DNA of 23,597 nucleotides from Pseudomonadota bacterium (GTDB taxonomy: Bacteria; Desulfobacterota; Desulfovibrionia; Desulfovibrionales; Desulfovibrionaceae), in assembly GCA_023417745.1 (NCBI GenBank), contig JAEZEM010000411.1:1-23597 (forward strand). The letters run 5' to 3'. Below the pieces are notes generated by a model that did not search any database, had not been told where the DNA came from, and saw only the letters and a program-made list of their open reading frames with translations. Numbering within the stretch: the first letter of the stretch is position 1; each line of letters starts with the position of its first letter. The position numbers were made by a program, and so were the translations under genes. Below are positions 15,436 through 22,430 of this stretch, piece by piece.

Positions 15436-16491
15436 ATGAAGACAACTGTTCCACCGCAAATGCCCGTCGCCAGAGATACAACAGCGACGCTGCGCGGCAT
15501 AGCCATCTTCATTGTGCTGCTTTCGCACTTCTTGACGAATTTTATTGTCAACCACGACAGTTTTGGGCACGCGGGAAACGCGGCCGTGGCTCTTTTTTTC
15601 ATCGCCAGCGGCTACGGCAATGCCTGGTCTCTTAAGAAACGCCAGGCCGGCGGGAATTTTTCCTTATGCGATTTTTATCGCGACAGATTCTTTCGCCTCT
15701 ATCCGCTCTACTGGCTGGCGCTGTGCTGCATCTGGGCATCAACCAAAGTCGTGCCTGATGTTTGGGCTTTTTCGGGCATCAAAGCGCCCTATTGGTTCGT
15801 CAGCGCCATCATCCAATGCGCCGTTGTCGCGCCGTTTTTGTACGGCATTCTGAAGCGGCTCGGCCCGGGACGATTTTCCTTAGGCCTCATCGCCTGCCTC
15901 GCCCTGGCCACAGCCGGGGCGACGTGGCTTCCCGAAGACCTCCGGGCCATCGCCTTTTCCAACACCGTCAGCTACCGCAACATCGTCCTTGGCCACATCG
16001 GCTTTTTCGGCATCGGCTTGGCCCTGGCGTTTGTCCCGTTGGCCGCGCCCCAAGCCCCGTCGGCGACGGCCTCAGGCCGGCCCAAGGCCCTTGGCCTGCT
16101 GGCCCTGGCGCTGTTTCTCCCTGCCCTGGTCGTGCTGGGGGAAACCAGGGGTCCCCTTGCCGGCAGCCTCGCCGGACTGGGCCTGGCCGCGCTTTGCACA
16201 GCCTTCACGACCCTTTTCCTCTCCGGCAGGGCGCAACTGCCCTGGCCGCGAGCGATGGCTTTTTTGGGCCGCAATTCCTACGCGCTCTATCTCTTCGAAC
16301 CCAGCTACTTCTGGGCCATGGCGCTTGCGGGATTCAATCCCTGGACCAAGGCCGGACTTTTCTGGTGCGTCCTGGCCATGCCGGCCTTTGCGCTGTTCTG
16401 CCAGCGGGCCGAATCCCTGGCGGCTTGGTTGTCGCGCCGGCCCATTTTCCGTTTCAAGCCCGGTTGCGACGTCGCGCCGAGCACACGTTAG
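15436..16491 (+). CDS. Acyltransferase-3 family membrane protein
   Basis: A 351-residue protein with about ten TM segments. Family motifs are RGIAIFIVLLSHF (20-32, conserved His 31), NAAVALFFIASGYG (48-61) and RDRFFRLYPLYWLAL (82-96). Members transfer acetyl or other acyl groups to cell-surface sugars such as O-antigen or exopolysaccharide. The ATG at 15436 is chosen because the family start (a short tail, then the RG...H helix) follows; only a distant GGAAG precedes it. The first third of the gene is visibly poorer in GC than the flanking operons, which hints at acquisition. No sugar-synthesis genes lie nearby. The stop codon lies in the loop of a large inverted repeat. Confidence 0.88.
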   Translation: MKTTVPPQMPVARDTTATLRGIAIFIVLLSHFLTNFIVNHDSFGHAGNAAVALFFIASGYGNAWSLKKRQAGGNFSLCDFYRDRFFRLYPLYWLALCCIWASTKVVPDVWAFSGIKAPYWFVSAIIQCAVVAPFLYGILKRLGPGRFSLGLIACLALATAGATWLPEDLRAIAFSNTVSYRNIVLGHIGFFGIGLALAFVPLAAPQAPSATASGRPKALGLLALALFLPALVVLGETRGPLAGSLAGLGLAALCTAFTTLFLSGRAQLPWPRAMAFLGRNSYALYLFEPSYFWAMALAGFNPWTKAGLFWCVLAMPAFALFCQRAESLAAWLSRRPIFRFKPGCDVAPSTR

Positions 16492-16503
16492 CGGCGCGAC
16501 GTC
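16468..16503. repeat. 12-bp perfect inverted repeat around the acyltransferase stop
   Basis: GACGTCGCGCCG (16468-16479) and CGGCGCGACGTC (16492-16503) are exact complements; the 12-base loop ends with the stop codon TAG (16489-16491). No T-run follows. It could act as a 3' stabiliser or weak terminator. Confidence 0.65.
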
Positions 16504-16671
16504 ATAAACGCCCCTGCCGCCTTCTGGCCAAGCCCTCACACTGCACGCGTCAGGCATCCATGGCCTCTTCGCGACACGCGCCACGACAACGCCTTGGTCG
16601 CCCGACCGTGTGCCTTGCCCCACCAGACCGTCCGGTAAAAACTTGTCCGCCGCAGCCGGCATGCCGAACAG

Positions 16672-16705
16672 AAAAACGCCTGTCCCGTGCGGTACGGAAC
16701 AGGCG
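16672..16705 (-). terminator. Terminator of the thrS-pheT operon
   Basis: On the - strand, 78 bases past the pheT stop, CGCCTGTTCCGT (16705-16694) pairs with ACGGGACAGGCG (16688-16677) with one G-T wobble and a 5-base loop. Five T follow (16676-16672). Confidence 0.9.
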
Positions 16706-16783
16706 CTTGCAATTGGCGGCAGGAGCAGATCAACGGCCCAAGCTACGGCCAAAGGGGCGGACTCGCCCTCGGCCGGAGCCCAA

Positions 16784-19189
16784 TTACGGACGCGTCACCG
16801 GCAGCTTGGCCAGGACGGCGGCCACGAGCGCCTCGTGGACCTTGTCCACGTCCTTGTCCTTGAGGGTCTTTTCCGGGTGCCGGTAGGTCAACCGGAAGGT
16901 CAGCCGGCGCTCGTCGGTTCCCTCGGGGGTGAAGGCGTCGATTAAAAGCACGTCCTCGAAGATGGCCGCCTTGGCCTCGGCAATGGCGGTCAACACGTCG
17001 CCCACGGCCACGCCGGCCGGGGCGGCCAGGGTCACGTCGCGGCGCACCGGCGGGAAGCTCGGCAGGGTCTTGAATCCCCGCGTAACACCGTCGGCCAGGG
17101 CGCGCAAAGCGTCCAGGTCAAGCTCGGCCAGCCACAGGGCATGGCGGGCGTGGTAGGCGTCGGCCACTTCCGGCGTCACCTGGCCAATAACGCCCAGGCG
17201 TTTGCCGCCCACGGTCACCACGACCTGCGGGGCCAGCCAGGGCAGGCTGTCGTCGCGCGTGTAAACGCCGGCCGGCAGCTTGAAATGGGCGATCAGCGCC
17301 TCGACGATGCCTTTGATGTCGCCGTAGCCGGCCAGCTCGTCCTTGGGCCAGGGCCAGCCGTCGGGCTGGCGCAGGCCGTGGAGCGCAATGCCCAGACGTC
17401 CGGCCTCCCGGGCCGAGGTCTCGGAGGCGGCGTCGGCGGCGAACACCCGGGCGACTTCGAACAGGCGCAGGTTGGCGTTGCCGTGGGACAGGTTGTGGCG
17501 CACCGTGGCCAACAGTCCCGGGGCCAGCATGGGCCGCATGACGTTCTGATCCTCGGACAGCGGATTGGCCACGGACACGCGGCAGGCGGCGTCCAGACAC
17601 AAAATGTCGAGATCGGCGTGGCCGACGAAGCTGTAGTTGACCGCCTCGCGAAGCCCAAGCCCCACGGCAAAGGTCCGCACCCGCGACCAGAAGCCGAACT
17701 CGGACTCGGCCGGCACGTCGTCCAGGGCCTTGGACACCCGGGGCAGACGCGGCGCGATGCGGTCCAGGCCGTAGACCCGCCCTACTTCCTCAATGAGATC
17801 GGCCTCGCGCTCCAGGTCCAGGCGGTGGGACGGCGGGGTCACGGCGATAACACCCGTGGGATCGGTCTCGGAAAGCTGGCAGCCAAGGCCGGTGAGCACC
17901 TTGCGGCAGAAATCCTCGGGCATGTCCTCGCCAAGCAGCATGGTGGCCCGGGCCGGACGGAAGCCGATGCCGCGCGGGGTGAAGGGCTTGGGCTCGGCCA
18001 TGGCCACACCGGGCAGGGCCGTGCCGCCGGCGGTTTCGAGCATCAGCGCCACGGCGCGGTTTAAGGCATAGACCGAGCCGACCTGATCCACGCCGCGCTC
18101 GAACCGGTAGGAAGCTTCGCTGGGCAGGGCCAGGCGGCGGGCGGTCTTGCGGATGGTCCCAGGCCGGAACACGGCGCATTCCAAGACCACGTCGGTGCTG
18201 CCGTCGGCCATTTCGCTGTTGGCGCCGCCCATGACGCCGGCCAGGGCCACCGGCTTTTCGGCGTCGCAGATAAGCAGATCGCGCGCGGTCAATTTGCGCT
18301 CCTGGCCGTCCAGGGTGACGATGGCCTCGCCCTCGGCGGCGTTTCGCACCTTGATCACGTTGCCGGCGAGCTTGGCCCGGTCAAAGGCATGCAGCGGCTG
18401 GCCCAGCTCAAAAAGCACGTAGTTGGTGGCGTCGACGATGTTGGAAATCGGGCGCTGGCCGATGGCGGTCAGCCGCCAGCGGATGCGGTCGGGCGAGGGG
18501 GCGACGGCGACGCCGGAAATGATCTTGGCCCGGTAGACCGGACACTGCTGCGGGTCCTCAATGTCGATGGCCAGTTCCTTGGCCGCTTCGGGACCGGATT
18601 CGGCGTAGGCGACTTGGGGCAGGGTCAAGGGCAGGTCAAAGGCTATGGCCGTTTCCCGGGCAATGCCCAGCACGGACAGGCAGTCGGCCCGGTTGGGCGT
18701 AATCGAGACATCGAGCACGCAGGTGTCGAGGGCAAGGGCCTCGGGCAGCGACGTGCCGATCTGGCAGGTCTCCGGCAGGACCATGATGCCCGGGCTTTTT
18801 TCCTCGGCCAGCCCCAGTTCGGATTCCGAGCAGATCATGCCTTCGGAGACCTGGCCGCGAATCTTGCTTTTCTTGATGGTCAGCCCGCCCGGCAGGGAAA
18901 CGCCCACCGTGGCCACGGGCACGAGCTGGCCGGCGGCTACGTTGGCCGCGCCGCAGACGATGGGAAGCGGCGCCTCGCCGCCGACGTCCACGGTGCATAA
19001 GGACAGGTGGTCGGAATCGGGATGGGCTTGCCTGGTGAGCACCCGGCCGACGACCACGCCCATGATGGCTTCGAAGGGATTGAAAATGTCCTCGATTTCG
19101 AGGCCGAGCATGGTCAGGCGGTCGGCCAATTCCTGGGCTGTGCCCTGATACGGGGTCAATTCGCGAAGCCAGGACAGACTGAGCAGCAT
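16784..19189 (-). CDS. pheT: Phenylalanyl-tRNA synthetase beta subunit
   Basis: An 801-residue protein, the usual bacterial length. An N-terminal EMAP/OB tRNA-binding domain (about 40-150, with VVVGRVLTRQAHPDSDHL) is followed by the B3/B4 editing region (about 210-390, including ATNYVLFELGQPLHAFD and GVMGGANSEM). Next are B5 and the catalytic-like core (about 400-680), and then the C-terminal anticodon-binding FDX-ACB fold (FPPVRRDVTLAAPAG ... TFRLTYRHPEKTLKDKDV). With PheS it forms the alpha2beta2 enzyme that charges tRNA-Phe. GGAG lies 7 bases before the ATG. Unusually, it is separated from pheS by a two-gene HEPN/MNT module. Transcription ends at the hairpin at 16672. Confidence 0.98.
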   Translation of the reverse strand: MLLSLSWLRELTPYQGTAQELADRLTMLGLEIEDIFNPFEAIMGVVVGRVLTRQAHPDSDHLSLCTVDVGGEAPLPIVCGAANVAAGQLVPVATVGVSLPGGLTIKKSKIRGQVSEGMICSESELGLAEEKSPGIMVLPETCQIGTSLPEALALDTCVLDVSITPNRADCLSVLGIARETAIAFDLPLTLPQVAYAESGPEAAKELAIDIEDPQQCPVYRAKIISGVAVAPSPDRIRWRLTAIGQRPISNIVDATNYVLFELGQPLHAFDRAKLAGNVIKVRNAAEGEAIVTLDGQERKLTARDLLICDAEKPVALAGVMGGANSEMADGSTDVVLECAVFRPGTIRKTARRLALPSEASYRFERGVDQVGSVYALNRAVALMLETAGGTALPGVAMAEPKPFTPRGIGFRPARATMLLGEDMPEDFCRKVLTGLGCQLSETDPTGVIAVTPPSHRLDLEREADLIEEVGRVYGLDRIAPRLPRVSKALDDVPAESEFGFWSRVRTFAVGLGLREAVNYSFVGHADLDILCLDAACRVSVANPLSEDQNVMRPMLAPGLLATVRHNLSHGNANLRLFEVARVFAADAASETSAREAGRLGIALHGLRQPDGWPWPKDELAGYGDIKGIVEALIAHFKLPAGVYTRDDSLPWLAPQVVVTVGGKRLGVIGQVTPEVADAYHARHALWLAELDLDALRALADGVTRGFKTLPSFPPVRRDVTLAAPAGVAVGDVLTAIAEAKAAIFEDVLLIDAFTPEGTDERRLTFRLTYRHPEKTLKDKDVDKVHEALVAAVLAKLPVTRP

Positions 19190-19205
19190 GGGGCGTCTCC
19201 AGTTG

Positions 19206-19222
19206 GCGGGGCTAAACCCCGC
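19206..19222 (-). promoter_or_regulatory. Hairpin between the HEPN gene and pheT
   Basis: GCGGGG and CCCCGC form a perfect 6-bp stem around five bases, ending 9 bases before the pheT Shine-Dalgarno. It could modulate read-through or pheT translation. Confidence 0.4.
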
Positions 19223-19238
19223 GTCGTCGTGCGGCAGG

Positions 19239-19700
19239 TCAGGCCGGGGGGCCGGCCTGGTAGCGTTTTCGGTAAATCATGGCGCGGCGGACCGCGTCTT
19301 CCAGTTCGGGAACCAGAGCCTTGACCGTGGCAAACACCGCCCGGACGTCGTCAAGGACGTATTCGTGGGCGATTTCGTTGCGCACGTCCTTGAGTTCCCG
19401 CATCCGTTCGGGATCGTCGAAAAGTCCCCGTTTGTGCGCCCGGTTGACCACGTCCAGGGTGGAACCGCCGGCGTCCATTTCCACGGCGTCCATGGCCCGA
19501 TAGACCTTGTGGATGAGCAGGTCCACGGCCCGGGCGAACCGGCTGGTCAGATTTTCCAGGGCGTCGAAATCGATTTCGGACAGCTGTCCGGCCGGGTCAA
19601 TGTCGCGGCACAGGCGGCTTGAGCGGTCAAGCCAGCCCATGGCGGCCGCCAAAGCGGCCAGGGCGCGGTCGAGCTGGGCCAGCCGGTCGTCTAGGGTCAT
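19239..19700 (-). CDS. hepT: HEPN-domain ribonuclease-like toxin (HepT family)
   Basis: A 153-residue all-helical protein. The HEPN catalytic signature RNEIAHEY is at 107-114: Arg 107, His 112 and Tyr 114 fit the RX4HXY motif of HepT toxins. In characterised HepT/MntA pairs the HEPN protein is an RNase, and its antitoxin silences it by adding AMP to the motif Tyr. All key residues are present, so it should be active. The ATG at 19700 overlaps the stop of the MNT gene (ATGA), the usual antitoxin-toxin coupling. It lies between pheS and pheT in the same direction, so it is probably transcribed with them. The longer N-terminal part (1-60) was not recognised further. Confidence 0.85.
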   Translation of the reverse strand: MTLDDRLAQLDRALAALAAAMGWLDRSSRLCRDIDPAGQLSEIDFDALENLTSRFARAVDLLIHKVYRAMDAVEMDAGGSTLDVVNRAHKRGLFDDPERMRELKDVRNEIAHEYVLDDVRAVFATVKALVPELEDAVRRAMIYRKRYQAGPPA

Positions 19701-19981
19701 CGCAGCCGCACTCCGTCGGCCTTGGCCAGCCGGGCAAAGGGATCGCTGACGTCGGGCACGGCCGTAATGTCGATTTTTTGTTCGCCGATGACGTCGACGA
19801 TGCGCCGTCGGATGGCTCGCCTGGTCCGGGCGTCGATGCGGGCGGAAACCACCAGCAGGTCAATGTCCCCGCCCCGGGCGGCGTCTTTGGCGCGAGACCC
19901 GAAGAGATACACTTCGGCGGCGGCGTCCACGGCGGCGACCGCCGTGACGATGGCTTCCCGTTCCCGAGGCGTCAGGCGCAT
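19697..19981 (-). CDS. mntA: MNT-domain nucleotidyltransferase antitoxin (MntA family)
   Basis: A 94-residue minimal nucleotidyltransferase. The NTase motif FGSRAKDAARGGDIDLLV places Gly 28-Ser 29 nine residues before Asp 39-x-Asp 41, within the range of the pol-beta superfamily. The third acidic residue is probably Asp 71 in KIDITAV. It partners the HEPN protein whose start overlaps its stop. MntA proteins neutralise HepT by AMP transfer to the RX4HXY Tyr. GGGGGA precedes the ATG by 6 bases. The 148-base spacer from pheS contains a hairpin (20003-20031) but no clear promoter. Confidence 0.87.
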   Translation of the reverse strand: MRLTPREREAIVTAVAAVDAAAEVYLFGSRAKDAARGGDIDLLVVSARIDARTRRAIRRRIVDVIGEQKIDITAVPDVSDPFARLAKADGVRLR

Positions 19982-20002
19982 CTTTATTCCCCCGCGACGC
20001 AG

Positions 20003-20031
20003 GCAGGGGACGGCGCTTGTCCATCCCCTGC
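20003..20031 (-). repeat. Hairpin between pheS and the MNT gene
   Basis: GCAGGGGA (20003-20010) and TCCCCTGC (20024-20031) form a perfect 8-bp stem with a 13-base loop, which itself can form a small GGAC/GTCC alternative. It lies 22 bases before the MNT start and lacks a T-run. Confidence 0.45.
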
Positions 20032-20129
20032 TCCACTAGCCGCGCGCTTGCGGCCAGGCGTATCTCACCCCCCAACGGCTCAGAGGACGGCTTCGAAAAC
20101 CAGGCCGCCCCAGGGGTGCAAAGCCCCGC

Positions 20130-21173
20130 TTAAAACTGACTCAAAAAGCGGATGTCGTTTTCAAAAAACATGCGCAGATCGCCGATGCCGTACTTGAGCA
20201 TGGTCACGCGCTCCACGCCCATGCCGAAGGCAAAGCCGGTGTAGCGCTCGGTGTCGTAGCCCACGGCGTCAAACACGTTGGGATCGACCATGCCGCAGCC
20301 CAGGATCTCGACGAAGCCGGTGCCTTTGCACACCCGGCAAGGGCCGGCCGCAGTCGAACCCTTGCCGCCGCACAGGACGCAGGAGATGTCCACCTCGGCG
20401 CTGGGCTCGGTGAAGGGGAAAAAGCTTGGCCGGAAGCGCACGTTGGTCTTGGGGCCGAAAATGCGGCGCACAAAGGCGGTCAGCGTGCCGCGCAGATCGG
20501 CCATGGACACGCCCTCGTCGACCAACAGCCCCTCGATCTGGTGGAACATCGGGGTGTGGGTCAGGTCGGAGTCGCGGCGGTAGACCTTGCCCGGGGCAAT
20601 GACCGCGACCGGCGGCTTGCTGGCCAGCATGGTGCGGATCTGCAGGGGCGAGGTGTGGGTGCGCAGGACAATCGAATCCGATATATAGAGGGTGTCCTGC
20701 ATGTCCCGGGCAGGGTGCTCGGGAGGCATGTTGAGGGCCTCGAAGTTGTAGTAGTCGGTCTCGATCTCGGGGCCGGTGACGATGGAAAAGCCAAGCTCCT
20801 CCAGCGCCTTGCAGATCTCGGCCGTGACCAGGGTCACGGGGTGCAGGCTGCCGGCGGCCGGGGCGTAGCCCGGCACGGTGGGATCAAAGCCGGCCAGGGC
20901 GACGTTCATGGCGGCCCGGTTGAGGTCGGCCAGGCGGGCGTCGTAGAGGGCGGTTAAGCGCTCCTTGACGGCGTTGGCGGCCTTGCCGGCCTCGCGACGG
21001 GCGTCGGGATCAAGCCCGGGCAGGCGGGACATGACGGCGGCGAGCTGCCCCTTGCGGCCGAGGAATTCGACCCGGGCGGCTTCGAGCTCTTCAAGCGCCA
21101 AGGCCCGGTCGAGGCGTGCGGCGCACGCCTCGACCAGGCCTTCGAGCTCGGCGACGAGCGAAAGTCCGGACAC
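20130..21173 (-). CDS. pheS: Phenylalanyl-tRNA synthetase alpha subunit
   Basis: A 347-residue protein. An N-terminal coiled coil (about 1-85) that contacts tRNA precedes the class II core. Seen in order are ETDYYNFEALNMPPEHPARD (139-158), motif 2 GKVYRRDSDLTHTPMFHQIEG (split 195-215) and motif 3 GFAFGMGVERVTMLKYGI (313-330). An insert with two CxxC pairs (Cys 265/268 and 279/282) looks like a zinc knuckle, as in a subset of bacterial PheS. The start is a GTG at 21173 that directly follows the rplT stop with no gap. AGGTGG inside the rplT end supplies the ribosome site, so the two are translationally coupled. Confidence 0.98.
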   Translation of the reverse strand: MSGLSLVAELEGLVEACAARLDRALALEELEAARVEFLGRKGQLAAVMSRLPGLDPDARREAGKAANAVKERLTALYDARLADLNRAAMNVALAGFDPTVPGYAPAAGSLHPVTLVTAEICKALEELGFSIVTGPEIETDYYNFEALNMPPEHPARDMQDTLYISDSIVLRTHTSPLQIRTMLASKPPVAVIAPGKVYRRDSDLTHTPMFHQIEGLLVDEGVSMADLRGTLTAFVRRIFGPKTNVRFRPSFFPFTEPSAEVDISCVLCGGKGSTAAGPCRVCKGTGFVEILGCGMVDPNVFDAVGYDTERYTGFAFGMGVERVTMLKYGIGDLRMFFENDIRFLSQF

Positions 21174-21527
21174 TTAGGCCACCTTGGATTTGACGAGCTC
21201 CGCCAGCTTCTGGAAGCTGTCCTTTTCGCGAACGGCCATGTCGGCCAGCACCTTGCGGTCGAGCTCGACGCCGGCGGTGGTCAAGCCGTGCATGAACACG
21301 CTGTAGGACAGACCATGCTCACGGGCGGCGGCGTTGATGCGCAGAATCCACAGCTTGCGCATCTGGCGCTTACGCTGCTTGCGGTCGCGATAGGCGTAAA
21401 CGAGCGAGCGTTCGGCGACTTCGCGTGCGGTTTCGTACAGCTTGCTGCGGGCGCCAACGTAGCCCTTGGCCATCTTCAGAAATTTCTTGTGCCGCTTATG
21501 GGCGGCTTGACCGCGTTTCACACGCAT
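21174..21527 (-). CDS. rplT: Ribosomal protein L20
   Basis: A 117-residue basic protein of normal L20 length. It starts MRVKRGQAAHKRHKKFLKMA and has the characteristic YRDRKQRKRQMRKLWILRINAAARE. It binds 23S rRNA early in large-subunit assembly. The ATG at 21527 has AAGGAG 7 bases upstream. In enteric bacteria L20 represses its own operon by binding mRNA near rpmI-rplT; the structured spacer upstream here is a candidate for the same control. Confidence 0.98.
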   Translation of the reverse strand: MRVKRGQAAHKRHKKFLKMAKGYVGARSKLYETAREVAERSLVYAYRDRKQRKRQMRKLWILRINAAAREHGLSYSVFMHGLTTAGVELDRKVLADMAVREKDSFQKLAELVKSKVA

Positions 21528-21663
21528 GGGGAAGCTCCTTAAGTCGTATAAGCGGCCCGGCTGGGGCCGCCTGCCGCGCCCGGCCGGCGCTCACGCGCGG
21601 CCAGGACAAACAGCGAGAATGTTAACTTAAAAGATACGGCGGTATCGTTTAAGGCCGCTTAGT
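21528..21663 (-). promoter_or_regulatory. Structured rpmI-rplT spacer, candidate L20 control element
   Basis: A 136-base spacer, long for this gene pair. In mRNA sense it has a bulged stem, GGCCGCGC with GCGCCGGCC, capped by a GTGA (GNRA-type) loop (21602-21582). A perfect 7-bp stem GCGGCCC/GGGCCGC with a 5-base loop (21570-21552) follows. The second stem ends about 15 bases before the rplT Shine-Dalgarno. Confidence 0.4.
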
Positions 21664-21861
21664 CTAGGCGTAGGGCAGCAGGCGGCTGACGGCCTTGACG
21701 TTGGCGGAATCGACCAGGGCGCCCTGCCCCAGACGGCGGGTGCGTTTAGCGCTTTTCTTGGTCAGGATATGACGCAGGTTCTGGCGGCGGCGGGTGAACT
21801 TGCCGGAACCGGTCTTGCCGAAGCGCTTGGCGGCGCTGCGGTTGGTCTTCATCTTGGGCAT
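21664..21861 (-). CDS. rpmI: Ribosomal protein L35
   Basis: A 65-residue protein of standard length, beginning MPKMKTNRSAAKRFGKTGSG and rich in Lys/Arg throughout, with the usual GKFTRRRQNLRHILTKKS segment. It is a component of the large ribosomal subunit. AAGGAG precedes the ATG by 6 bases. It lies 26 bases after infC, the conserved infC-rpmI-rplT order. Confidence 0.98.
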   Translation of the reverse strand: MPKMKTNRSAAKRFGKTGSGKFTRRRQNLRHILTKKSAKRTRRLGQGALVDSANVKAVSRLLPYA

Positions 21862-21887
21862 GACGGACTCCTTGGTGTCGCGCCGGC

Positions 21888-22430
21888 TTACGCGGGCACG
21901 GTCGGTTTCTTGACTTGCGGGGCCAGCAGCATGGTCATCATGCGCCCCTCTGTACGAGGCTCCTGCTCCACCTTGATCAATTCGCCAAGGTCGGCAACCA
22001 CGCGAGTCAGGATGGTCAGGCCGCGATCTTTGTGCACGATTTCGCGTCCGCGAAAGAACACCGTGACCTTGCAGCGATCGCCTTCTTCAATGAAGCGGCG
22101 TATGTGCTTGAGCTTGGTCTGGTAGTCGTGCTCGTCGGTCTTGGGCCGAACTTTAATTTCCTTGAGCTGAACCGTGGTCGCCTTTTTCCGGGCCTCTTGC
22201 AGCTTTTTTTGCTGCTGATACTTGAAACGCCCGAAATCCATGATCCGGCAGACGGGGGGCTCGGCATTGGGCGCGACCTCTACGAGGTCCAGGCCCTTTT
22301 CCTGGGCCATGCGCAACGCCTCGCTGGTCGGGATGATACCCACCTGCGAGCCGTCGTCGGCAATCACCCGCACCTCGCGGGCGCGGATCCGGTGATTACA
22401 CCGAGGATCACTACTGGGAGCAGAAGTTAT
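21888..22430 (-). CDS. infC: Translation initiation factor IF-3 (probable AUA start)
   Basis: IF-3 binds the 30S subunit, rejects wrong start codons and prevents 70S formation. The N-domain begins IRAREVRVIADDGSQVGI, the linker is FKYQQQKKLQEARKKA, and the C-domain has KVRPKTDEHDYQTKL and VTVFFRGREI. No ATG start exists. The frame extends to a GTG at 22445, inside thrS, with no ribosome site. I prefer the ATA at 22430: GGAGGG lies 7 bases before it, and the product is then 180 residues, the E. coli IF-3 length. In E. coli an AUU start gives autoregulation because IF-3 itself discriminates against it. The gene start overlaps the thrS end by 20 bases from the ATA, or 35 from the GTG. Confidence 0.9.
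   Translation of the reverse strand: MTSAPSSDPRCNHRIRAREVRVIADDGSQVGIIPTSEALRMAQEKGLDLVEVAPNAEPPVCRIMDFGRFKYQQQKKLQEARKKATTVQLKEIKVRPKTDEHDYQTKLKHIRRFIEEGDRCKVTVFFRGREIVHKDRGLTILTRVVADLGELIKVEQEPRTEGRMMTMLLAPQVKKPTVPA

Noticed and set aside
17141..18064. A 307-codon + strand frame within pheT
   Set aside because: It is antisense to a highly conserved housekeeping gene and has no family features.
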